From contig JAFRJC010000188.1 in NCBI GenBank assembly GCA_017432445.1, positions 1-36,566 of the forward strand: a stretch of 36,566 bases of DNA, written 5' to 3'. The stretch comes from Eggerthellaceae bacterium. GTDB taxonomy: Bacteria; Actinomycetota; Coriobacteriia; Coriobacteriales; Eggerthellaceae. Shown one piece after another: positions 7,123-13,954 of the stretch; the first letter of the stretch is position 1; the number at the start of each line of letters is the position of its first letter. A program made the position numbers and the translations under genes. A model generated the notes under the pieces. That model saw only the letters and a list, made by a program, of their open reading frames with translations, was not told the DNA's origin and ran no database searches.

Positions 7123-9246
7123 TTAGCCTATCACCGTCGACCCATCGTCGGAACGCTTATTAGCCCTGCGGCCGACGAGCGCAAACAGCGTGCCGAGCAT
7201 GAGCATGCCGAATCCAATCCACACGAACAAGATGAACTGGTTCACGCGCACGTCGAGCGAGAAATCGCTGTTCTGGTTAACGCCTCGGTACACGATGAAC
7301 AGGTCTTCCTCGGGCGAGCCGATGACGGCAGCGTTGATCTTCTGCTGCTGCGTCATGACGTCGAGCTGGATAGACGGAGCCGCTTGCCCCAGATATCGAT
7401 CGTTCTTGTACACGTCGAAGACGACTTCGTACAAGACGGTGTTATTAGCTTCGGTATTGTCGGTGATGGAATCGCTCGCGTACTCCAGACGGTATTCCTG
7501 CACCTCAAACGGCTTGGCAGTCTTGGCCTCGGCGTCGAAGTCCATGTATCCCGTATGCTCGTACACGTACATGTTCGAGCCGATAAGGCCCACGAGGATG
7601 ACGCCCATGGCGATATGGGCGAAGCTGCCGCCGATAGCAGCCGCTCGCTTGCCCGGCACTTTCACATTGCGCACGAACATGAACAGCGCATTGAAGAACA
7701 GCAGGCTGGCCACGAGCAGGCCCACGAGCGCCAAGCCGTTGTAATACCATCTCGGTCCCGCTTCGAGCAGCGTCTGCGAGGCGGCATTGCCCTTCGCCAT
7801 CATGGCGTCGTAAGCCGGCACGAGCTGCGTGGCCCACCAAAATGCCAGGAATGCGAACAACACGACGGCGCAGATCCCGGGGATGCGTGCCTGGCGGAAG
7901 AATTTCACGCGGTCGGTCTTTCCCCAAGCGAGCAGCGGACAGACCGCCAAGATGAGCAGATATACGATGCCAAGCGGGCGCGCGATGGCCTCGTAAGAGG
8001 TCGTACCGAGCGAATCGCCTCCGAACGGCAACCACTTGGGCAGGGCCGAGGTCACTGTCATGTAGGTGAGGAGCAACGCGAACACGATCATGATGACGTT
8101 GTTGAAGTAGTACGCCGCGTCCTTCGAGATCATGTTCTCGACGTCGTCGGCGCCTTCGGTATCAGAACCGAACGACTTCCAACGCACGACGATGGCCACC
8201 AAGGGCACGATGATGGACACCGCGATGAGCCCGCCGAACAACACGAGAGATACCGGGTCGCCCGAAAAAGCATGCACCGATTGCACGATACCCGAACGCG
8301 TGATGAACGTGGCCACGATGACGAACGTGAACGCAAGGCAGGCGCACATGACCGCCCAACGCTTGAACGCGCCTCGCTGACAGTAGACCGTAAACGTGTG
8401 CACGAGGGCAACGCATACGAGCCACGACAGCAAGCTGGCGTTTTCCACCGGGTCCCAACCCCAGTAACCGCCCCAGCCGAGCACGACGTAGGCCCACACG
8501 GCTCCGAGCCCAATACCCGCGCCCAAGAACAGCCAGCTGGCCAACACGAAGCGCGTGGCACGCTCCACCCACAGCTTGGAGGCATCGTTCATGACGAGTG
8601 TGGCCATGGCATAGGCGAACGGCACGGTCAAGCCAGCATAGCCCACGAACAGCATGGGCGGATGGATGGCCATGGCCCAATGCTCGAGCAGCTGGTTCAT
8701 CGAGTAGGCGGAAGCAGCAGCGGTGAGGGTGCCATCCGCATTAAAGTAGTTCTCGGGCGTGGGTGTGAAAGGCATGCTGCCTTCCGAGAACAAGAGCACA
8801 CCGCAGAACACCGCCACCACGACCGAGATGACGGCCATGACAAGGTTGTCGAGCTGGCTTGCGCGGGGAGCACTTCCCCCACCCCGGCCCTCGGCGAATG
8901 ACCGCCCCAGAACAATAGCGGCGAACAGCGCGATGAGGAACGTCCAGAACAAAAGCGAGCCCGAACGCCCTGCCCACAGTCCCGAAAGCTTATAGAGCCA
9001 TGCAAATCCGTCGGTGGAAAGCGAGCGTTCCTCCAGAACGTAGAGGATGGAAACGTCTTCCGTCAGGAAGCAGATCACGAGAACGAGACAGCATACGAAC
9101 AGCGCCACAGCACTCGTCAGCACCGCGGCGCGACCGATGCGGGATAGTGCGTCCTTCTTCGTGAAATGCCCTGCGAAGAGCAGGACCACCGCAGCCACCG
9201 CTGCCACGAACCCTACGACGAGAAAGGCAAATCCAGTTGCCGCCAT
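7123..9246 (-). CDS. ccmF: Cytochrome c heme lyase subunit CcmF
   Basis: A 707-residue polytopic membrane protein. It holds the WWD heme-binding signature GWGGYWGWDPVENASLLSWL (257-276), the paired histidine motifs HPPMLFVGY (195) and SVHAFSGDP (H325), and the long C-terminal soluble loop ending in a final helix (FILFVWIGFGMLMLGTLFALVG). CcmF moves heme from CcmE to apocytochrome c and forms the thioether bonds. GGAGGG precedes the start. It follows ccmE by 56 nt. In canonical System I, CcmF works with CcmH and CcmI; neither gene is in this window. Confidence 0.96.
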   Translation of the reverse strand: MAATGFAFLVVGFVAAVAAVVLLFAGHFTKKDALSRIGRAAVLTSAVALFVCCLVLVICFLTEDVSILYVLEERSLSTDGFAWLYKLSGLWAGRSGSLLFWTFLIALFAAIVLGRSFAEGRGGGSAPRASQLDNLVMAVISVVVAVFCGVLLFSEGSMPFTPTPENYFNADGTLTAAASAYSMNQLLEHWAMAIHPPMLFVGYAGLTVPFAYAMATLVMNDASKLWVERATRFVLASWLFLGAGIGLGAVWAYVVLGWGGYWGWDPVENASLLSWLVCVALVHTFTVYCQRGAFKRWAVMCACLAFTFVIVATFITRSGIVQSVHAFSGDPVSLVLFGGLIAVSIIVPLVAIVVRWKSFGSDTEGADDVENMISKDAAYYFNNVIMIVFALLLTYMTVTSALPKWLPFGGDSLGTTSYEAIARPLGIVYLLILAVCPLLAWGKTDRVKFFRQARIPGICAVVLFAFLAFWWATQLVPAYDAMMAKGNAASQTLLEAGPRWYYNGLALVGLLVASLLFFNALFMFVRNVKVPGKRAAAIGGSFAHIAMGVILVGLIGSNMYVYEHTGYMDFDAEAKTAKPFEVQEYRLEYASDSITDNTEANNTVLYEVVFDVYKNDRYLGQAAPSIQLDVMTQQQKINAAVIGSPEEDLFIVYRGVNQNSDFSLDVRVNQFILFVWIGFGMLMLGTLFALVGRRANKRSDDGSTVIG

Positions 9247-9302
9247 ATCCCTCCGATCAAATCATTGCAAGGGGTTGTCCCCTTCAATCGCGTTATCAGC
9301 CT

Positions 9303-9971
9303 TTAACCTTCCAGCGCCACGTCAGTTGCCGTGAATGCGCCATCTTTGCCAATGGAGCCAGTCAGGACGATGCTCGACCCTTCTGCCGTGTCATCGGAAA
9401 GGGCGCCTGCGTATTTCACGGGCAGCTCGTCGCCCGATTCGGCGTCCACGATCATGAAGCGCACATCCGCATCGACGCCCGCAAGTGTGCCAGCCTTCAT
9501 AGTACCCATAACCTTCACGGGCTTGTCGATTACCTTTTCACCATAACCCAACAGGCCCGAAACGCTGAGCGCATCCACGCCCGATTCGTACTTCGACGGG
9601 CACTTGGTCACGAGCTCCGAGCAATCGAGCACGCCATCGGCGTTCTTCTTGCCGGTGCAGATGGCCGTGACATCATTTCCAAACGTAGCCGACACGCCGC
9701 CATCGTAACGCACATCGAGCAGCTGCGCTGCCGCGGGATCGGCTTTGGCATCGTAGATCTTGAAGGTGAGCACATCGCCTACGATGGTGAACGAGTTTTC
9801 GGCCACATTGCCCGTGACCTGGATTTTGCTATCATCCTGAAGCTCGAGCGCCTCGGCGACGGTCATCGTGCGCGCTGCCGAATTGCCGCCCACGACGGCC
9901 AGGACTACAACGAGCACGATGACGATGATGCCCGTCACCGCGCCCAAGCGCCTCTTCATCTTCGCGTTCAT
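9303..9971 (-). CDS. ccmE: CcmE heme chaperone, tandem OB-domain form with a CxxxY heme site
   Basis: A 222-residue protein, longer than ordinary CcmE (about 150). It has an N-terminal membrane anchor (about 10-28). Residues 36-128 read as one CcmE-like OB domain ending in CSELVTKCPSKYE, where C124 and Y128 fit the CxxxY heme-attachment motif that replaces HxxxY in some anaerobes and archaea. Residues 150-220 match the classical CcmE core more closely (VKVMGTMKAGTL, LPVKYAGALSDDTAEGSSIVLTG, GAFTATDVALEG) but stop where LAKHxxxY would begin. Start chosen at 9971, with GGTGGAG close upstream. It is first in the ccm run, so it probably sets the operon promoter in the 9972-10100 region. Confidence 0.88.
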   Translation of the reverse strand: MNAKMKRRLGAVTGIIVIVLVVVLAVVGGNSAARTMTVAEALELQDDSKIQVTGNVAENSFTIVGDVLTFKIYDAKADPAAAQLLDVRYDGGVSATFGNDVTAICTGKKNADGVLDCSELVTKCPSKYESGVDALSVSGLLGYGEKVIDKPVKVMGTMKAGTLAGVDADVRFMIVDAESGDELPVKYAGALSDDTAEGSSIVLTGSIGKDGAFTATDVALEG

Positions 9972-10346
9972 AACTCCACCTATCTTTGCAAACGCCCAAA
10001 CTGAGCGCACAATTTCTTCTGACTAACGTATAAGGTATGCCCTTACGGTAATTTTTTATTATCTCGAATCGTTCAAAGCAAATCCATAGACACTTGGAGT
10101 GATTTGCGTCATGCGCCAACTATTTGTTACACGCGTTACACGTTCTCGCACATCCTCAATTCAACAAACCGTGACGAACCATGACGCGAGTTGTGGAGGC
10201 GGGCTCCCGCAGGGCGTTGCGCCCGAGCGGGCATGGCATGATGCTCTTGTCCGCAAGGGGCGGACGCGGAAAAGGCAAGAACGGCCGGGAGGCCGGCCGA
10301 CACGGGAGGCGGGGAGGCCCGCCGATACAAACGAAAGGAAACCACC
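9972..10346. other. Divergent control region between ccmE and the di-Mop gene, with hairpin-rich leader
   Basis: This 375-nt gap separates two divergent genes. The left part (9972-10100) is AT-rich and must contain the ccmE promoter; TAAGG tatgc CCTTA (about 10031) is a small operator-like repeat. The right part (10190-10325) is very GC-rich with consecutive hairpins: GGGCG ttg CGCCC (10212-10224), the overlapping alternative GCCCG ag CGGGC (10221-10232), GTCCGC aaggg GCGGAC (10249-10265), CGGCC ggga GGCCG (10282-10295) and GGCGGG gagg CCCGCC (10308-10323). The last ends shortly before the AAAGGA ribosome-binding site of the di-Mop gene. Confidence 0.55.
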
Positions 10347-10769
10347 ATGAAGATCAGCGCACGCAACCAGATCAAGGGCACCGTCAAGAACATCAAGGAG
10401 GGCGCCGTCAACGCGGTCGTCGTCATCTGCCGCGGCAGCCACAACCCCATCAAGGCCGACATCACCATGGAGGCCGTGAGGGAGCTGGGCCTTGCGGAGG
10501 GCAAGGAGTGCTACGCCGTCGTCAAGGCCACCAACGTCATGTTCGCCACCGAGAAGCTCGCGGGCCTGTCCGCCCGCAACCAGATCGAGGGCACGGTCGT
10601 GAAGGTCGCCGAGGGCGCCGTCAACGGCCACGTGACCATCGAGGACGCCGACGGCGTGAGCATCTCCGGCTCCATCACCAACGAGGCCATCGCCGACCTC
10701 GGCCTCAAGGAGGGCGCCAAGGCAGTCGCCATCGTCAAGGCAACCGACGTCATGGTCGCGGTCGACTAA
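10347..10769 (+). CDS. Tandem Mop (TOBE) molybdate/pterin-binding protein
   Basis: A 140-residue protein made of two copies of the Mop/TOBE fold (about 1-68 and 72-140). Each copy begins SARNQIxGTVxxIxEGAVN and ends in AVVKATNVM or AIVKATDVM, the ligand-binding pattern of molybdopterin-binding and molybdate-storage proteins. It should be cytosolic and buffer molybdate or tungstate, or sense it, for molybdenum enzymes. There is no HTH (as in ModE) and no ATPase (as in ModC). Codon use is almost entirely GC-ending, suggesting strong expression. Transcribed alone: hairpin leader before it and a terminator 28 nt after. Confidence 0.88.
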   Translation: MKISARNQIKGTVKNIKEGAVNAVVVICRGSHNPIKADITMEAVRELGLAEGKECYAVVKATNVMFATEKLAGLSARNQIEGTVVKVAEGAVNGHVTIEDADGVSISGSITNEAIADLGLKEGAKAVAIVKATDVMVAVD

Positions 10770-10796
10770 CGGCGAACGACAGACCGTCCGCAAGAG

Positions 10797-10828
10797 AAGC
10801 GCGCATCGGGCAGCCGGTGCGCGCTTTT
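10797..10828 (+). terminator. Terminator of the di-Mop gene
   Basis: AAGCGCGCATCGG (10797-10809), loop GCAG region, then CCGGTGCGCGCTT with a T-run TTTTCT. The stem is nearly perfect with one T-G wobble. Confidence 0.85.
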
Positions 10829-10843
10829 CTCGCCGATCATTTA

Positions 10844-10919
10844 CCCCAGGGGTGAGTGATCGGGGGTGAGTGATCGATCACCTACCCCTGGGGTGATCGA
10901 TTGCCTACGGGGAGGGTGA
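10844..10919. repeat. Palindromic repeat cluster with GGGGTGAGTGATC motif
   Basis: Arms 10844-10862 and 10875-10893 are inverted repeats matching at 17 of 19 positions. GGGGTGAGTGATC occurs directly twice (10849-10861, 10863-10875), with a shortened GGGGTGATC at 10890-10898 and a weaker GAGGGTGAT at 10912. A related copy, GGGGCGAGTGATC, is at 29665-29677. It lies between the di-Mop terminator and the next gene. The look is that of a REP-type element; an operator cluster is the alternative. Confidence 0.6.
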
Positions 10920-11034
10920 TTCATTTGCCTTTTGAGAGAATAATTTGGCCATTCTGCAGGCCTGCATGGTAGTATGGGCGCGCTTGCATTCGCAACTTGC
11001 AGTCCGCAACAAGCAAAGAGGAGGCGCAGCGAGC

Positions 11035-11904
11035 ATGTGGATCGTCGCGGCATGCGCATCGGCGCTGTTCGCAGGGCTAGTTTCGGTATTGGGCAAGCTC
11101 GGCCTACAGACGACCGACTCGGATGTCGCCACAGCAGTACGCACTTGCATCGTGCTCGTTCTAGCCTGGCTTGTTGCGGCGTGGGCGGGCTCAATTGGCC
11201 AGATCGGTTCACTCGCGCCTCATACCTGGCTTTTCCTCATTCTCTCGGGACTCGCAACTGGCGGTTCTTGGATTTGCTACTTCAAGGCGCTCTCGCTCGG
11301 AGACGTCAACAAGGTCGTGCCCATCGACAAAAGCAGCGCCGTCCTCTCATCCCTTCTCGCCATCGTGCTATTCGGAGAAACAGCGAACTTGGGAGTGAGG
11401 CTCGCCTGCATCGCAATCATCTTGGCAGGCACCCTCATGATGGTCGAGCGCAAAGCTTCAGACCCACCCGTTGCCACCGAGCGCAGCTGGCTTCTCTATG
11501 CCGTTCTCGCAGCTGTGTTTGCAGCGCTCACGGCCATCCTCGGAAAAGTCGGCATCGACGGCATCGAGTCAAACTTGGGAACCGCCATCCGGACGGTCGT
11601 TGTGCTCGTTGCTTCATGGGGAATCGTCGCGTGGAAGGGAAAACTTCTCCTCGTGCGTCGCATCAAACCTCGGGAGCTGGCGATGCTCGTGCTCTCTGGA
11701 ATTGCGACGGGTGCTTCCTGGCTATGCTATTACTTCGCGATACAGAACGGTGTCGTGAGCGCTGTCGTGCAAATCGACAAGCTCTCGATCCTCGTGTCCA
11801 TTGCGTTCGCCTGGATAATGCTGGGCGAACGGCTCTCACCCAAAGCAGCTGTCGGCCTTTCGCTCCTCGTCATCGGCACCATCACCATGACCGCATTCGC
11901 ATAA
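11035..11904 (+). CDS. EamA/DMT-family transporter
   Basis: A 289-residue integral membrane protein with ten predicted helices formed by two EamA repeats. The repeats are plain to see: GKLGLQTTDSDVATAVRTCIVLVLAW in the first half parallels GKVGIDGIESNLGTAIRTVVVLVASW in the second, and ATGGSWICYFKA parallels ATGASWLCYYFA. Substrate unknown; relatives export amino acids or metabolites. The start at 11035 has GAGGAGG 10 nt upstream, slightly long spacing. A run of open frame back to 10945 lacks a membrane profile and is not included. Confidence 0.88.
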   Translation: MWIVAACASALFAGLVSVLGKLGLQTTDSDVATAVRTCIVLVLAWLVAAWAGSIGQIGSLAPHTWLFLILSGLATGGSWICYFKALSLGDVNKVVPIDKSSAVLSSLLAIVLFGETANLGVRLACIAIILAGTLMMVERKASDPPVATERSWLLYAVLAAVFAALTAILGKVGIDGIESNLGTAIRTVVVLVASWGIVAWKGKLLLVRRIKPRELAMLVLSGIATGASWLCYYFAIQNGVVSAVVQIDKLSILVSIAFAWIMLGERLSPKAAVGLSLLVIGTITMTAFA

Positions 11905-11963
11905 GCGCAAACACTCCAAGCGCGTTACAATGGCTTCAACGAAATCGACGACAGGAGGCTCCT

Positions 11964-12833
11964 ATGATGAAGCTCCAGGATTGCCGCTACGACGGCCAGA
12001 AAGCTTTCAAACTTTCCGACTACCCCACCTCGGCGCAAGTCGACAAAAGCATGCGCAAGGACATCGAGGCGATGATGGCTGCCAACATCGAGCGCATGAT
12101 CGAGCTTCAGGACAAGTTCTACGCACAAGGAGACGAAGGCCTAGTCATCATGTTCCAGGCAATGGACGCCGCTGGAAAGGATGGCGCCATCAAGCACGTC
12201 ATGAGCGGCCTGAACCCCCAAGGCGTGAAAGTCTATAGCTTCAAGCAGCCGAGCAAAGAGGAGCTCGCGCACGACTACCTGTGGCGCGCAGCGTGCCACC
12301 TTCCCGAACGCGGCTACATCGGCCTGTTCAACCGCAGCTACTACGAAGACGTGCTCATCGTCAAAGTGCGAGAGCTGTGGCGCGGCTACGCCATGCCGAA
12401 GCGCTGCCTCGAGCTTTCCGAGGAGGAGTTCTTCGCGCAACGTTACCGCCAAATCGTCAATTTCGAGGACTTCCTGTTCGAGAACGGCTACCGACTGGTG
12501 AAAATCTTCCTGAACCTGGGATACGACGAGCAGCGCAAGCGCTTCCTCTCGCGCATAGACGAACCGGCGAAAAACTGGAAGTTCTCCTCGGGCGACGTTG
12601 ACGAACGCGAGCTTTGGCCGCAGTACATGAAGGCCTTCGAGGACGCCATTGGCGCCACGTCCACGAAGCGCAACCCCTGGTACGTCATCCCCGCCGACCA
12701 GAAGTTCTTCGCGCGCTACCTGGTGAGCGAGGCGATCCTCGACGCGCTCGAGACATGCAACCCAGCCTACCCCACTCTTTCGGCCGACGAAGTTGCCAAG
12801 CTGGAAGAATGCCGCAAGCGACTGGATAATTAA
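11964..12833 (+). CDS. ppk2: Polyphosphate kinase 2 family protein
   Basis: A 289-residue P-loop kinase that moves phosphate between polyphosphate and nucleotides. It has Walker A QAMDAAGKDG (65-74), Walker B and following FNRSYYEDVLIVKV (about 118-131), a basic lid region and C-terminal WYVIPADQKFFARYLVSE, all typical of single-domain PPK2. Class (AMP, ADP or both as acceptor) cannot be told. AGGAGG lies 5 nt before the first of two adjacent ATG codons. It is 59 nt after the EamA gene on the same strand and may be co-transcribed with it. Confidence 0.92.
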   Translation: MMKLQDCRYDGQKAFKLSDYPTSAQVDKSMRKDIEAMMAANIERMIELQDKFYAQGDEGLVIMFQAMDAAGKDGAIKHVMSGLNPQGVKVYSFKQPSKEELAHDYLWRAACHLPERGYIGLFNRSYYEDVLIVKVRELWRGYAMPKRCLELSEEEFFAQRYRQIVNFEDFLFENGYRLVKIFLNLGYDEQRKRFLSRIDEPAKNWKFSSGDVDERELWPQYMKAFEDAIGATSTKRNPWYVIPADQKFFARYLVSEAILDALETCNPAYPTLSADEVAKLEECRKRLDN

Positions 12834-12892
12834 GAACCGCGGAAACGGCGACCCTACGGTTTGAGCGATAACCCCCAGACTGATGCTAGAAA

Positions 12893-12993
12893 TGCACGCT
12901 TGGGGACAGTCCCCTTCCATGCCACTCTAGATGATGTGCTTCTCATCTGGAGTTTTATCTAATGCGCGGAAGGGGACTGTCCCCAAGCGTGCA
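12893..12993. repeat. Large inverted repeat: 26-bp perfect arms with a nested hairpin
   Basis: Arm 12893-12918 is the exact reverse complement of 12968-12993. Each arm contains the palindrome GGGGACaGTCCCC or its complement. Between them, ACTCTAGATGA (12924-12934) can pair with TCATCTGGAGT with one G-U, giving a hairpin within the loop. It sits between ppk2 and the convergent UPF0158 gene. This is a REP/BIME-like or MITE-like element rather than a simple terminator, because no T-run follows. Confidence 0.75.
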
Positions 12994-13060
12994 CTCTAGA
13001 CAACCTCCCCCAAAGGCATCGTGTTGGGCAAAGCGCGAAACGCCGATTCCCCAATACCGC

Positions 13061-13789
13061 CTATCTCAGGGCGTTCGTGGCGACTTCGAGCATGCGAATC
13101 GCCGTAGCACGGTTTTCGGACAGCGCATCGAACGCGGCATCCTCCGACAGGACTCCGCGCTTCAAGTCCGCAGGTAACAGACCCGCTTCGTCAGACTCCC
13201 TTGCAGCATGCCACTCGTCGCTGCCCAAGTAGCGATTGAGCTCAAAGGCGCGCCCTTGCGCTTGTTCATAGCGCCGCAATGCCTTCCCGAGCGCTTTGTT
13301 GGCAGCAGTCAGCTCGTCAAGCGCCATCTCCATGGCCTCGATGCGCCCGGTTTGCCGCCTCCCGCCCTTCGTGCTTGAATCGGTCCAGTCAAGCCCATGG
13401 CCCTCAAGCCATTCGATTGCGATCTCCCGATAACGCGCATCTTTGTAGGACCGCCACTCGCCAAGAACGCCAAGTCGTTCGACTTCTCGCTTGAACAGGC
13501 GAAAAGCACCTTTACCATGTATGGCGTCGATGAGTGCGTCGGCGGCTTCCCCGTTTTGGCATCGGGCGAAATCCCGCATCATGCGCCATTCGTCGATGTC
13601 ATACTTGTCTGGAAGCGCTAACCATTCGGGACCCTCGAAATCCTGTTCGCCTAACTCGTCATACGCTCCGAAATCGGAATCGACTTGCGCAGCAAGTTCG
13701 CCGGTCTCCGTATTTGCCAACCAACTGGTAATGTCGTCGGTGCACTGCAGGCAGTCGATAACCTCGGCGATGTCGAAACTCGCTTTCAT
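13061..13789 (-). CDS. UPF0158 / DUF4298 two-domain protein
   Basis: A 242-residue cytosolic protein of unknown function. The N-terminal part (about 1-130) resembles UPF0158: acidic, with EWLALPDKYDIDEWRMMRDFA and a KGAFRLFKREVERLGVLGEWRSYKDARYREIAIEWLE block. The C-terminal part (about 150-242) resembles DUF4298: ALRRYEQ, YLGSDEWHAARESDEAGLLPADLKRGVLSEDAAFDAL. AAAGGAG lies 7 nt before the start. It is divergent from the SWIM-domain gene with a 165-nt shared promoter region. Function not known; the join of the two domains is inferred by pattern only. Confidence 0.72.
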   Translation of the reverse strand: MKASFDIAEVIDCLQCTDDITSWLANTETGELAAQVDSDFGAYDELGEQDFEGPEWLALPDKYDIDEWRMMRDFARCQNGEAADALIDAIHGKGAFRLFKREVERLGVLGEWRSYKDARYREIAIEWLEGHGLDWTDSSTKGGRRQTGRIEAMEMALDELTAANKALGKALRRYEQAQGRAFELNRYLGSDEWHAARESDEAGLLPADLKRGVLSEDAAFDALSENRATAIRMLEVATNALR

Positions 13790-13954
13790 GAAAAACTCCT
13801 TTCACATTATTCTGCACAGAAAGCGCCTTTCCTCTGTGCATCTCGGAAAATCGCTCGGATTTCTCTTCCCAGAAAAGCTCGTTTTCCAAACGTGCGCCGA
13901 TATGCATATAGCGAAGTGTATCATGCATGAAAAAAACCCAGAACGGAAAGAAAC

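Noticed and set aside
6931..8901. Very long plus-strand open frame across ccmF
   Set aside because: It is antisense to ccmF, His/Arg/Glu-rich without domains, and arises from GC-rich codon bias.
10974..11963. N-terminal extension of ppk2 through the EamA gene
   Set aside because: The frame is open by chance; PPK2 begins at 11964 after AGGAGG, and the upstream DNA codes EamA in another frame.
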